Positions 44,743 through 53,028 of a DNA stretch of 64,000 bases are shown in pieces. The stretch is from assembly GCA_002270465.1 (NCBI GenBank), contig NQOF01000002.1:310001-374000 (forward strand). The letters are read 5' to 3'. Source of the DNA: Blautia hominis (GTDB taxonomy: Bacteria > Bacillota > Clostridia > Lachnospirales > Lachnospiraceae). The notes beneath the pieces are model-generated. The model did no database searches, was not told the DNA's origin, and was given only the letters and a program-made list of their open reading frames with translations. A program made the position numbers and the translations under genes. Positions within the stretch are counted from its first letter, which is position 1; each line of letters starts with the position of its first letter.

Positions 44743-46173
44743 ATGAAGGAAAAAGAGGGAAACAGTAAGAGGAGTTCCGGAATCAGTAAGTCATTGAGAC
44801 GGTTTTTTGGTGTAGGAGATATGGGTTTTAATTTGATGACCAATATTGAAACCTATTATTTCCAGTTTTTCCTGACGGATGTTGCCAAGTTTGCACTTCC
44901 AATCGTAACTTTGATCTCCACAGTGTCCAGTCTTGTGGATGCAGCGCTGTCCTGGGCGTACGGCGCGTTTTTAAACACCATGAAGCCCATGAAATGGGGC
45001 AGATACAGGTCATGGCTTGCGGTGATCCCATGGCTTGTTCCGTTTCTCTATGCCTTTCAGTTTATAAAGCTGAATGACGGAGTGGCGGCGGTTGTCATTA
45101 TCATCATTGCCACGATCACCAGCCATATTGCATGGAACATACCTTTTGTGGCAAATATCTCCATGATCAATATTGCGGCAAAGACGCCGGAAGACAGGAT
45201 GGCACTTTCCTCCACAAGAGCTGTCTGGGCAACCCTGGGAATGGTACTGTACTCCTATGTAGGTCCCGGAACCGTGGCGATCCTGGCATCTGTAGTGGGT
45301 GCAAAAAATTCCTACGGTGCAGCAGCGTTTGTGTTTGGCGTGCTGATGGCAGCAGGTTATTTTGCACACTTTAAGATGTTTGAAGGATATGAGGAGACCG
45401 GTGCGGAGGAGATCGCACGTCTGCAGAAAGAGAAGGCAGCCCGCAAAGAAGCACACGGCAAGAAAGAACATGGTATGATCAAATCGCTCACATCCAACCC
45501 GTATCTGCTGGGTTTGATCGTAGCGGATCTGACGAAGTATGTCTATTTATTTGTATCAAGCGGGATTGCAGTTTACTATTTTACCTATGTCGCAAAGCAG
45601 CCGGGACTGACAGCCACATTTATCCTGGTCTCCAATCTTCTGGGCGTTGCGGCATCGTACCTTTCAAAGAGTGTAGCGGGAAAGGTATCAGCCAGAAATA
45701 CCGTAATATATTCTTATATTGCCATGGTAGTGGTATTGGTATTAGGTTTTGTTTTCTACAGCAGTACATGGGCAGTGCTCATATTCGTCAGTATCGCCCA
45801 GTTTTTCTGTACCATGACAAACGCCTGTGCGCCTGCACTCTACGCTGACTGTGCTATCTATAGTGAGTATAAGACAGGTGTCAATGCAACCGGGCTGATC
45901 ATGGGCCTGAGCAATATCCCGCTGAAAATAGGCGTGGTGAGCCGCGGGATATTGATCAATGCATGTCTTGCAATGGCCGGATTTTCATCAGCGATCGTAC
46001 AGTCAGGGGAGACGACTGCCAAGCTGGCAAGAGGGATCAGCATGGGATTTACATTGATCCCGGCAGTAGCAATGGTGATCGGTGCAGCTGTTATGGTATT
46101 TGGATACCGGCTGACCGGAAAAGCAGTGGAGGGATACTCGGCTGAAATTGAGCAGAGAAAGAATAGGGAATAA
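44743..46173 (+). CDS. GPH (glycoside-pentoside-hexuronide) family MFS transporter
   Basis: The product is 476 residues from the ATG at 44743 (a GTG at 44734 is possible). About 12 membrane helices. The GPH hallmark is near the start: GVGDMGFNLMTNIETYYFQFFLTD, then KWGRYRSWL, and the late loop YSEYKTGVNATGLIMGLSNIPLKIG. These are sugar:cation symporters of the MelB type. It sits alone after repeat copy F. The sugar is unknown. Confidence 0.88.
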   Translation: MKEKEGNSKRSSGISKSLRRFFGVGDMGFNLMTNIETYYFQFFLTDVAKFALPIVTLISTVSSLVDAALSWAYGAFLNTMKPMKWGRYRSWLAVIPWLVPFLYAFQFIKLNDGVAAVVIIIIATITSHIAWNIPFVANISMINIAAKTPEDRMALSSTRAVWATLGMVLYSYVGPGTVAILASVVGAKNSYGAAAFVFGVLMAAGYFAHFKMFEGYEETGAEEIARLQKEKAARKEAHGKKEHGMIKSLTSNPYLLGLIVADLTKYVYLFVSSGIAVYYFTYVAKQPGLTATFILVSNLLGVAASYLSKSVAGKVSARNTVIYSYIAMVVVLVLGFVFYSSTWAVLIFVSIAQFFCTMTNACAPALYADCAIYSEYKTGVNATGLIMGLSNIPLKIGVVSRGILINACLAMAGFSSAIVQSGETTAKLARGISMGFTLIPAVAMVIGAAVMVFGYRLTGKAVEGYSAEIEQRKNRE

Positions 46174-46180
46174 ACAGGTA

Positions 46181-46220
46181 AAAAACAGATAGAAACAGAT
46201 AGAAACAGATAGAAACAGAG
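46181..46220 (+). repeat. Short tandem repeat, unit AGAAACAGAT, about four copies
   Basis: Four 10-bp units follow the stop of the GPH gene; the first reads AAAAACAGAT and the last AGAAACAGAG. No function is apparent. Confidence 0.8.
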
Positions 46221-46250
46221 GAATAAGGGTGCGGATTGACCGGTAAGTCT

Positions 46251-46347
46251 AAAAAAGCCCTGCCAATCAGGCAGGGCCGTGAGCCGGCGGAGTCAAAACA
46301 TCTGACCGCCAAAGCGGAGATGTCTTGGCCCGCCAGGCTCATTTTTT
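46251..46347. terminator. Back-to-back terminators between convergent genes
   Basis: GCCCTGCC (46257-46264) pairs with GGCAGGGC (46270-46277), with AAAAAA before it, so it ends minus-strand transcripts. TGAGCCGGCGG (46280-46290) pairs with CCGCCAGGCTCA (46330-46341, one bulge) followed by TTTTTT, for plus-strand transcripts. Inside is a further hairpin ACATCT-CCGC / GCGG-AGATGT. Confidence 0.85.
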
Positions 46348-47461
46348 ATTTCACTTCTACAAGTTCGTACTCTTTCTGACCGAGACCGATTTTTACACCA
46401 TGCTCAATGGATGATTCCCAGTTAGTCTCAGGGAAGATGGTGTGGAAGTGGTCGTGATGGGCCTCTTCTTTTTTCAGTTCTCCCAGGCGGCTGTTGGCAA
46501 TCTCAGGCTGGGCGTTTACTGCATCCGCACAAGCCAGGTCCAGAGCAATGGGGTCAAAGGAGGCAAACATCCCCACATTGGGAACGATCGCTGCGTCGTT
46601 TTCCGCATGGCAGTCACAGTAGGGAGATACATCGATCACAAGACTGATGTGGAGGCAGGGACGACCATCCACAACCGCTTTTGTATATTCTGCAATCTTG
46701 CAGTTTAAGATGTCATTGGATTCATCCGAAGCCGGCTGTACGGCATCCTTGGGACAGACACCGATACATCTGCCGCAGCCTACACATTTGTCATGGTCAA
46801 TAAAGGCTTTTTTGTTCTCAAACTGCGGTGCATTATGGGCGCAGACCTTAGCACACTGCTTACAGCCAATACACAAATCCTGATCTACGTGAGGTTTTCC
46901 GGCACTGTGCATTTCCATTTTGCCTGCACGGGAACCGCATCCCATACCGATGTTTTTCAGTGTACCGCCAAATCCGGTGGCTTCATGGCCTTTAAAATGG
47001 GTGAGGGAAATGAAAACGTCCGCATCCATAACTGCGCGGCCGATTTTGGCCTCTTTCACATACTGGCCGCCCTCCACAGGCACCAAAGATTCATCGGTTC
47101 CTTTCAGGCCGTCGGCGATCAATACCTGGCAGCCGGTGGTGAGAGGATTAAAGCCGTTTAGATTTGCGCTGTCCAGATGGTCCAGGGCATTCTTCCTGCC
47201 GCCTACATACAGGGTGTTACAGTCCGTAAGAAACGGTTTTCCTCCCAATTCTTTTACCACGTCAGCAACGGCCTTTGCGTAGTTTGGGCGAAGAAAAGCC
47301 AGATTTCCGGGCTCTCCGAAATGCATTTTGATGGCAACGTACTTGTCCTCAAAATCAATTTCACCAATACCGGCTGATTTAATCAAACGCTGAAGCTTTG
47401 TCAGCAGGTTGTCTCCATTTTTTACACGAAGGTCTGAGTAATATACTTTAGATGCTGTCAT
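46346..47461 (-). CDS. DUF362 protein with two 4Fe-4S ferredoxin motifs
   Basis: The product is 371 residues from the start at 47461; GGAGG lies 8-9 bases upstream of that codon. An N-terminal DUF362 part (YVAIKMHFGEPGNLAFLRPN) and HFKGHEATGFGGTLKNIGMG surround two clusters: CIGCKQCAKVCAH and CVGCGRCIGVCPK. Ferredoxin-like proteins of this type are common in anaerobes; the function is not established. It reads toward the GPH gene and lies inside the block flanked by inverted repeats F and G. Confidence 0.9.
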   Translation of the reverse strand: MTASKVYYSDLRVKNGDNLLTKLQRLIKSAGIGEIDFEDKYVAIKMHFGEPGNLAFLRPNYAKAVADVVKELGGKPFLTDCNTLYVGGRKNALDHLDSANLNGFNPLTTGCQVLIADGLKGTDESLVPVEGGQYVKEAKIGRAVMDADVFISLTHFKGHEATGFGGTLKNIGMGCGSRAGKMEMHSAGKPHVDQDLCIGCKQCAKVCAHNAPQFENKKAFIDHDKCVGCGRCIGVCPKDAVQPASDESNDILNCKIAEYTKAVVDGRPCLHISLVIDVSPYCDCHAENDAAIVPNVGMFASFDPIALDLACADAVNAQPEIANSRLGELKKEEAHHDHFHTIFPETNWESSIEHGVKIGLGQKEYELVEVK

Positions 47462-47619
47462 TTGTTTCATCCTCCAATCTATGTATTCTGGAGATAATTT
47501 TAGCATTTTACGATAAGAGATACAATAGAAAAACTTAAAAATAGCAATATTTGAACAGTTATATGCATATATGTCAATTTCTGACATTTTCAGTTCTGCA
47601 AAAGTGTGATAAAATAAAT

Positions 47620-47753
47620 GTAACTGTGAGGGTACTGAACAGTTACAGGCAAAAATCTATGCAGAATCGCCTTTGGCGATGGGATTTTTGCTTGGCCGTG
47701 GTACACTTTCTTACGGTCAGCGCAGTGAATGCGCAGACCTACTGAATCGTTAC
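47620..47753 (-). repeat. Family 1 MITE-like repeat, copy G, with a 27-bp internal flip
   Basis: Reverse orientation, 134 bp, with CTACTGAATCGTTAC at its right end. The left 27 bp (47620-47646), bounded by the 7-bp inverted repeat GTAACTG/CAGTTAC, reads in the forward direction, opposite to the rest of the element. In copies A, B, C, E and F this block agrees with the element's orientation. Confidence 0.9.
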
Positions 47754-47846
47754 AAATAAATAGCGTATGCGAAGGGACTCATGGGACCGGATGGTGCTCC
47801 GGCAAACATCCGATTGATAAAAATATACATAGACAGGAGCAGAAAA

Positions 47847-49166
47847 ATGAGCAGAGAATTATATCTGGAATGTTACTCGGGGATCAGCGGTGATATGACA
47901 GTTGCCGCACTTCTTGATCTGGGTGTGGAAGAATCCTATTTAAGGCAGGAACTGGAGAAGCTGCATCTGGACGGCTATGAAATAAAAATATCACGGACAA
48001 AGAAAAATCAGATCACTGCAATGGATTTTGACGTGATCCTGACAGAAGAGGGGGAAGGGCATCACCATCACGGAGAGCATGTCCACAGCCATTCCCACAA
48101 CAGTTTTAAGGAGATCTGTGAGCTGGTCAGCCGGTCGGACTTAAATGCCCATATAAAGGAAATGACCTTAAAGATTTTCCGCGTCATTGCAGAGGCGGAA
48201 GCAAAAGTCCACGGTACGCCGGTGGAGGAGGTACATTTTCATGAGGTTGGAGCAGTGGATTCCATTGTGGATATTACAGCAGCAGCCATATGCCTTTACA
48301 GGCTGGGATTTGACAGCATAACGGCATCTGAGCTTTGGGAGGGGAAAGGTACCACCTGGTGTCAGCACGGTAGGATCCCGGTACCGGCGCCCGCTGTGCT
48401 GGAGATGCTGGCAGAACACAGGGTCCCTGTTAAATTCACACCTGTGGAGGGAGAGATGATCACGCCTACCGGGGCCGGAATTGTGGCGGCACTGTCTGGG
48501 AGAAGAAAACTGCCTGACAGCTTTGTGGTGGAAAAGACGGGAACCGGCGCGGGTAAGAAAGATTTTCCCCATGCCAATATTCTGCGCGCTATGATATTGA
48601 ATACAGAGACAAGGGCCGGGTTCATAGAGTGCAGGATGGACCGGACGGACGCAGAGGCTGCCGGCTGTTTTTCGGGGCAGGCTAAGGAGGCTGATAAAGA
48701 AAATACCGGGATCACACAGAACGTGGTATCCGTGTTAGAGACAAATGTGGATGACTGTTCCGGCGAACAACTGGGGTATGCAATGGAATGTCTGTTGGAC
48801 GCCGGTGCGTTGGATACCTGCTGTATGCCGGTATATATGAAAAAAAACCGCCCGGCCTACATGCTTCAGGTTATATGCAGACCGGAAGATGAGGAGAAAA
48901 TGGAAACAGTTCTATTCCGGGAGACCACAAGTATCGGCCTGAGAAAATACAGGGAAGAGCGGAGTATACTTCCAAGGGAGATCATAACCGTTACACTTTT
49001 GGACGGGCAGCAGGTCAGGGTCAAGAAATGCAGCCATCACGGGCAGGAATTCTACTATCCGGAGTACGAGGATATCAGGGCAGTCAGCAGGGCGGCAAAC
49101 CGCAGTTTCCCGGAGATGTGCAGGGAAGCCGCAGAAGCGGCAGGCAGGAATAAAGACGGAGAGTGA
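47847..49166 (+). CDS. larC: Nickel pincer cofactor biosynthesis protein LarC
   Basis: The product is 439 residues from the ATG at 47847, with ACAGGAGC upstream. YLECYSGISGDMTVAALLDLG is the family opening, and a histidine-rich loop (HHHHGEHVHSHSH, about residues 73-85) is a likely metal store. VHFHEVGAVDSIVDITAAA and TPTGAGIVAAL follow, then the C-terminal part. LarC inserts nickel into the pincer cofactor using CTP. In some lactobacilli it is split by a frameshift; here it is one frame. larE follows 2 bases later. No larA or larB is in the window. Confidence 0.93.
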   Translation: MSRELYLECYSGISGDMTVAALLDLGVEESYLRQELEKLHLDGYEIKISRTKKNQITAMDFDVILTEEGEGHHHHGEHVHSHSHNSFKEICELVSRSDLNAHIKEMTLKIFRVIAEAEAKVHGTPVEEVHFHEVGAVDSIVDITAAAICLYRLGFDSITASELWEGKGTTWCQHGRIPVPAPAVLEMLAEHRVPVKFTPVEGEMITPTGAGIVAALSGRRKLPDSFVVEKTGTGAGKKDFPHANILRAMILNTETRAGFIECRMDRTDAEAAGCFSGQAKEADKENTGITQNVVSVLETNVDDCSGEQLGYAMECLLDAGALDTCCMPVYMKKNRPAYMLQVICRPEDEEKMETVLFRETTSIGLRKYREERSILPREIITVTLLDGQQVRVKKCSHHGQEFYYPEYEDIRAVSRAANRSFPEMCREAAEAAGRNKDGE

Positions 49167-49168
49167 GA

Positions 49169-50005
49169 ATGGAGCAGAAATTTACAGAGAAAGAAGAAAC
49201 CTTATTTTCTATTATGAAGAAATATACCGGCGAGGACGTATGTATCGCCTTTTCCGGCGGCACGGACAGCAGTCTTCTGCTCAAGGTGGCTGTGGACTGT
49301 GCCAAAAAGGACACAAAAATATATGCAGTGACTTTTGACACAGTCCTGCATCCTTCCTGTGACCTGGAGATCGCAAAAGAAGTGGCGAAAGAGATGGGGG
49401 CTATCCACCAGGTGATATTTATCAATGAGCTGGAGAATTCGGATATCAGGCACAATCCGGTGGACAGATGCTATCAGTGTAAGAAAATGCTGTTTGAAGA
49501 TCTGATGGCATTTGCTGAAAAGGTCCACGCAGCGACGGTCCTGGAGGGAACCAATGAAGATGACCTGCATGTATACCGCCCAGGGCTGAAGGCCGTGAGG
49601 GAGCTGGGAGTAAAAAGTCCCCTTGCCGAGGCGGGCCTGACAAAACAGGAGGTGAGAAGCCTTGCCCATAAACTGGGAATATCCGTGGCAAACCGTCCGG
49701 CTGCCCCCTGTCTGGCCACCAGGCTTCCTTATGGGGCGGATTTACAGCCGGAACTTTTAAGAATGCTTGAGCGTGGGGAAACTTATCTGAAAGAGGCAGG
49801 GTTTTCCGTGGTGAGGCTTCGCCTGCATGGAAATATCGCCAGAATTGAGATTCCCGTATCAGATTTTGCTGCCTTTTTTGAAAAACGGGAGGAAATTACA
49901 GAGAAACTAAAAGCGATGGGCTTTTCTTATATCACCCTGGATATGGAAGGATTCCGCAGCGGCAGCATGGATGAGACACTGCAGGAAAGGAAAGTCGAAA
50001 AATAA
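49169..50005 (+). CDS. larE: ATP-dependent sacrificial sulfur transferase LarE
   Basis: The product is 278 residues. The PP-loop SGGTDSS is at residues 29-35; CYQCKK (101-106) and the motif PCLATRLPYG with Cys181 follow. In the L. plantarum enzyme the equivalent cysteine donates sulfur to the cofactor and becomes dehydroalanine. The gene starts with ATG at 49169, with GGAGAGTGAG just before; a GTG at 49163 is an alternative. It is probably translated with larC. Confidence 0.92.
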   Translation: MEQKFTEKEETLFSIMKKYTGEDVCIAFSGGTDSSLLLKVAVDCAKKDTKIYAVTFDTVLHPSCDLEIAKEVAKEMGAIHQVIFINELENSDIRHNPVDRCYQCKKMLFEDLMAFAEKVHAATVLEGTNEDDLHVYRPGLKAVRELGVKSPLAEAGLTKQEVRSLAHKLGISVANRPAAPCLATRLPYGADLQPELLRMLERGETYLKEAGFSVVRLRLHGNIARIEIPVSDFAAFFEKREEITEKLKAMGFSYITLDMEGFRSGSMDETLQERKVEK

Positions 50006-50084
50006 AATACGGTTCTGCTTGCAGACAGGGAAAAAATGGTATATGATATATTCTATGGAAAAGAAAATATAAAATATCTCTAAA

Positions 50085-50126
50085 ACGAGGGCGTTGTGAA
50101 ACCGGAAAGTTTCGCAGCACCCTCGT
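50085..50126 (-). terminator. Terminator of the minus-strand TetR gene
   Basis: ACGAGGG (50085-50091) and CCCTCGT (50120-50126) close a longer stem (GTTGTGAAAC with GTTTCGCAGC, using G-T pairs). On the minus strand it is followed by TTTTAG. It may also slow larE transcription. Confidence 0.7.
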
Positions 50127-50158
50127 TGTGCGTCTGTCCTGCATCCTGCAGTTATGTA

Positions 50159-50809
50159 TCAGGGCAGCATATGAATATGGGAATAATCCAGTCCGGCAGA
50201 TATTTCATTGGCTTTTTTCTGATTCTGCTGAATGATCACCGGGCTTAATCCTGCAATACGGACCGCTATGGTGGGAAGCAAGTCTAAAAGCCGTTGGAAG
50301 TCGCTGCTTCTGATATCTACATCTTTATTTTGTAAGATCAATTCACGTCTTGCACCGTACTCTGCGGTGGCACACCAATAATAAGATTCCGGTGTAATAT
50401 CCACATGGAAATATTTCAGGATCTCCACCTGTTTTTTTCTGACTGCCTGATGGAATTCGCCGGGAACCAAGTCACTCTCATTGACTTCCAGATGGAAAGA
50501 AAGAATGTGCGGATCACTGAAAATCTGCATCATCATAATATTAGACTGCACCATGTGCACCTGCAGCTCATTGTCCAGAAGCCCTTCAACCTGACTGGCA
50601 ATGAAATCCTTTATTTGATGGAGATAATCCATATATATTCGGTTCAGCAACTCCTGTTTTTTAAAATGATAATTGACCAGCCCTACCGGTACAGCGGCTT
50701 TTTGGGCTATCATCTGATAAGTGGTCTTTTTGTATCCGTTTTCGTACATCAGCTCCCGTGCAGTCTGATAGATCATTTCCTTTGTCAAAATCCCATTGGC
50801 ATACTGCAT
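50159..50809 (-). CDS. TetR/AcrR family transcriptional regulator
   Basis: The product is 216 residues. The N-terminal helix-turn-helix (about residues 9-55) reads YKKTTYQMIAQKAAVPVGLVNYHF. The C-terminal two-thirds is a histidine- and methionine-rich ligand domain. GGGGGGATT lies before the start on the minus strand. It is divergent to the second GPH transporter at 51156 and may control it, which is inference from position. Confidence 0.88.
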   Translation of the reverse strand: MQYANGILTKEMIYQTARELMYENGYKKTTYQMIAQKAAVPVGLVNYHFKKQELLNRIYMDYLHQIKDFIASQVEGLLDNELQVHMVQSNIMMMQIFSDPHILSFHLEVNESDLVPGEFHQAVRKKQVEILKYFHVDITPESYYWCATAEYGARRELILQNKDVDIRSSDFQRLLDLLPTIAVRIAGLSPVIIQQNQKKANEISAGLDYSHIHMLP

Positions 50810-50866
50810 GAAATCCCCCCTTATTTTTCTGCGTTACGTTTCATTCCGTGACCAGAAATTTTTTAC

Positions 50867-51009
50867 GTTACTGTTTACTCCGTGTCCAGTAACACACTTC
50901 GTGATGCACAGATATGGAGCATTCTGTCCCATATCGCGCTGGCTGTCTCGGGATTTTCATGCATCCGGCATGAAAACGCCTCCTGGTACAGTGGCCTGTG
51001 AACAGTAAC
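50867..51009 (+). repeat. Family 3 intergenic repeat, copy I
   Basis: A 143-bp element; ends GTTACTGTTTAC (50867-50878) and GTGAACAGTAAC (50998-51009) are inverted with one mismatch. It shares the GCACAGATATGGAGCATTCTG and TATCGCGCTGGCTG parts with the copy at 26133. A partial duplicate of its left end, CGTTACGTTTCATTCCGTG, lies at 50832. It separates the divergent TetR and GPH genes. Confidence 0.8.
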
Positions 51010-51155
51010 CTTTTTACATCTTTTTTTACATAATATCACAGATTGCGTAGACATTACAACGAAAAACTGTTACAATGAATATTATATAAATTGGAATTTG
51101 TTCAAAATTAACCGGAGAAAGAAGAACAGGCGACTGTGCGGAAAAGGAGGATAAG

Positions 51156-52529
51156 ATGGGAGAAAGAAAAGAGAGACTCGGAGGGTATTTGAAGGTTTCA
51201 TATGGCCTTGCAGATTTGGGATTTATCTTTATGGTTACCATGTCGAACACGTATCTGCTCATGTTTTATACGGACGTGGCCGGGATCACGGCGGCAGCAG
51301 CCGGGACGCTGATGATGGTTGGAAGGATCATTGACAGCTGCAGCCCGCCGGTCATCGGGGCTGTGATCGAAAAGAGCCATATGAAGTGGGGGAAATACAG
51401 GTCCTGGCTGATCATCGGGGCGCCGCTTATTTTTATCACGAATGCGCTCATGTTTCTGAACAACAGTATTCCCATGCCGGCAAAGGCGGTTCTGGCCTGC
51501 ATTGTCTATGCTGTGTTCTGCATTTCCACGAATATTGCATACACGGGATATACGTCCATGAATTCGTCCCTTACCAATGACCAGAAAGAGCGTGTGCAGC
51601 TTTCCACTTTCCGGGGACAGGGCAACGCACTGGGGAAATGTCTGGCAGGATTTCTTCTGATCCCTATGATAACCATGCTGGGCGGGAGCAAGGAGATGAA
51701 TGCCAGGGGATTTTTTATGTCAGCCATAGCAGCAGGCATAGTATGTGTACTACTGTACGGAAATCTGGTATATGCTTCAAAGGGAAAAGACATCCGGAGC
51801 ATTCCCGGGGAATCAGGCGAAAAAGACAGTTTAAAGACAGGAGAGATGCTGGGGCTGGTTTTCAAGAACAAAAACCTGATGCTGCTGTTTTTGACAGATG
51901 TGGCCCGTATTTTAAGTATGCTGGTTATGTACGCCATGTTTCCTTATTTCTTTAAATACGTGGTGCACGATATCAATGGCGCGGCACCGTTTTTCGGGAT
52001 AGTCAATATCCTGGCCTTTGTGGGAGCCAGCAGTGTGCCCTTTGTCACAAAGTTTTTATCCAAGAGAAACGCATATATCACAGGAAATCTCATACTGGCA
52101 GCAGGAATGATCCTGGCTATACTGTTCAGCAGCAGTGTCACAGCCATTATCGCACTTATTTCTGTAGGATACATTGGATACTCCTGGGGTAATGTGGTGA
52201 ATACATCCATGTATGCTGATACGGTGGATTATGGCGAGTGGAAGACCGGGAAGAATGCCAGGGGGCTGTACTTTTCCATGTTCCAGCTTTCCATTAAGAT
52301 AGCTGCGGTTTTCAGCACAGCCATTGCCGGTTTTGGTCTGTCCATTGTGGGATATGTGGCGAACACGGAGCCGACACAGCAGGTTATACACGGCATTCGT
52401 GTCATTTCCATGGGACTTCCGGCGGGACTTTTGATCCTGGGGGCAGTACTGCTTTTGTTCTATGACCTGAGTCAGAAGAAGATGGATAGGATACGGGAGG
52501 AACTGGAAGAAAGGAAAAGTGGAAAATAA
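51156..52529 (+). CDS. GPH family sugar transporter (second copy)
   Basis: The product is 457 residues with AAAGGAGGATAAG upstream. GLADLGFIFMVTMSNTYLLMFYTDVAG is the GPH opening, KWGKYRSWL the loop 2-3 motif, and DTVDYGEWKTGKNARGLYFSM the late signature. About 12 helices. It is only distantly similar to the transporter at 44743, so not a recent duplicate. It sits next to a TetR gene. Substrate is unknown. Confidence 0.9.
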   Translation: MGERKERLGGYLKVSYGLADLGFIFMVTMSNTYLLMFYTDVAGITAAAAGTLMMVGRIIDSCSPPVIGAVIEKSHMKWGKYRSWLIIGAPLIFITNALMFLNNSIPMPAKAVLACIVYAVFCISTNIAYTGYTSMNSSLTNDQKERVQLSTFRGQGNALGKCLAGFLLIPMITMLGGSKEMNARGFFMSAIAAGIVCVLLYGNLVYASKGKDIRSIPGESGEKDSLKTGEMLGLVFKNKNLMLLFLTDVARILSMLVMYAMFPYFFKYVVHDINGAAPFFGIVNILAFVGASSVPFVTKFLSKRNAYITGNLILAAGMILAILFSSSVTAIIALISVGYIGYSWGNVVNTSMYADTVDYGEWKTGKNARGLYFSMFQLSIKIAAVFSTAIAGFGLSIVGYVANTEPTQQVIHGIRVISMGLPAGLLILGAVLLLFYDLSQKKMDRIREELEERKSGK

Positions 52530-52634
52530 ATGTTGAGATGCAAAAAAACAGGCGGATAACAGTTTATTGCTATGAGGATGCCTGTGAACGGTCATAACAA
52601 TCCTGTTTTTCAGAAAGATGTCAAGAAAAAATAC

Positions 52635-52663
52635 TTGACACCGTGAAAAAGATGTTGTATGAT
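52635..52663 (+). promoter_or_regulatory. Promoter of ylxM-ffh-rpsP-khpA
   Basis: TTGACA at 52635-52640 and TATGAT at 52658-52663 with a 17-base spacer. The GTG start of ylxM is 17 bases further, with AAGGTGATG as the binding site. Confidence 0.85.
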
Positions 52664-52680
52664 ACACAAGGTGATGACGA

Positions 52681-53025
52681 GTGGAAAAAATTGTTGAACA
52701 GACTTTACTATACGATTTCTATGGTGAGCTCCTAACCGAGCACCAGCGCAGAATATACGAGGATGTAGTGCTGAATGACTATTCTTTGAGCGAGGTAGCC
52801 GAGGATTTGGGAATCAGCCGGCAGGGTGTTCACGACAATGTGAAGCGCTGCGGTAAGATCCTGCAGGATTACGAGGACAAACTGCATCTGGTGGAGAAGT
52901 TTGTGAGTATCAAGGAAAAGATCCACCGCATCCGGGAATTGACCGGACACTGTGAGGCCATGAGCAAACAGGAACTGGTCACAGAAGTGGAACACATTTC
53001 CCAGGAAATATTAGAGGAGTTATAG
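52681..53025 (+). CDS. ylxM: YlxM/p13-like DNA-binding protein
   Basis: The product is 114 residues starting with GTG. It is an all-helical HTH resembling sigma-70 region 4: [40 protein letters not shown]. YlxM genes nearly always precede ffh and modulate SRP or its genes. ffh starts 4 bases later. The rest of the protein is a short C-terminal coiled region. Confidence 0.93.
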   Translation: MEKIVEQTLLYDFYGELLTEHQRRIYEDVVLNDYSLSEVAEDLGISRQGVHDNVKRCGKILQDYEDKLHLVEKFVSIKEKIHRIRELTGHCEAMSKQELVTEVEHISQEILEEL

Positions 53026-53028
53026 CAG

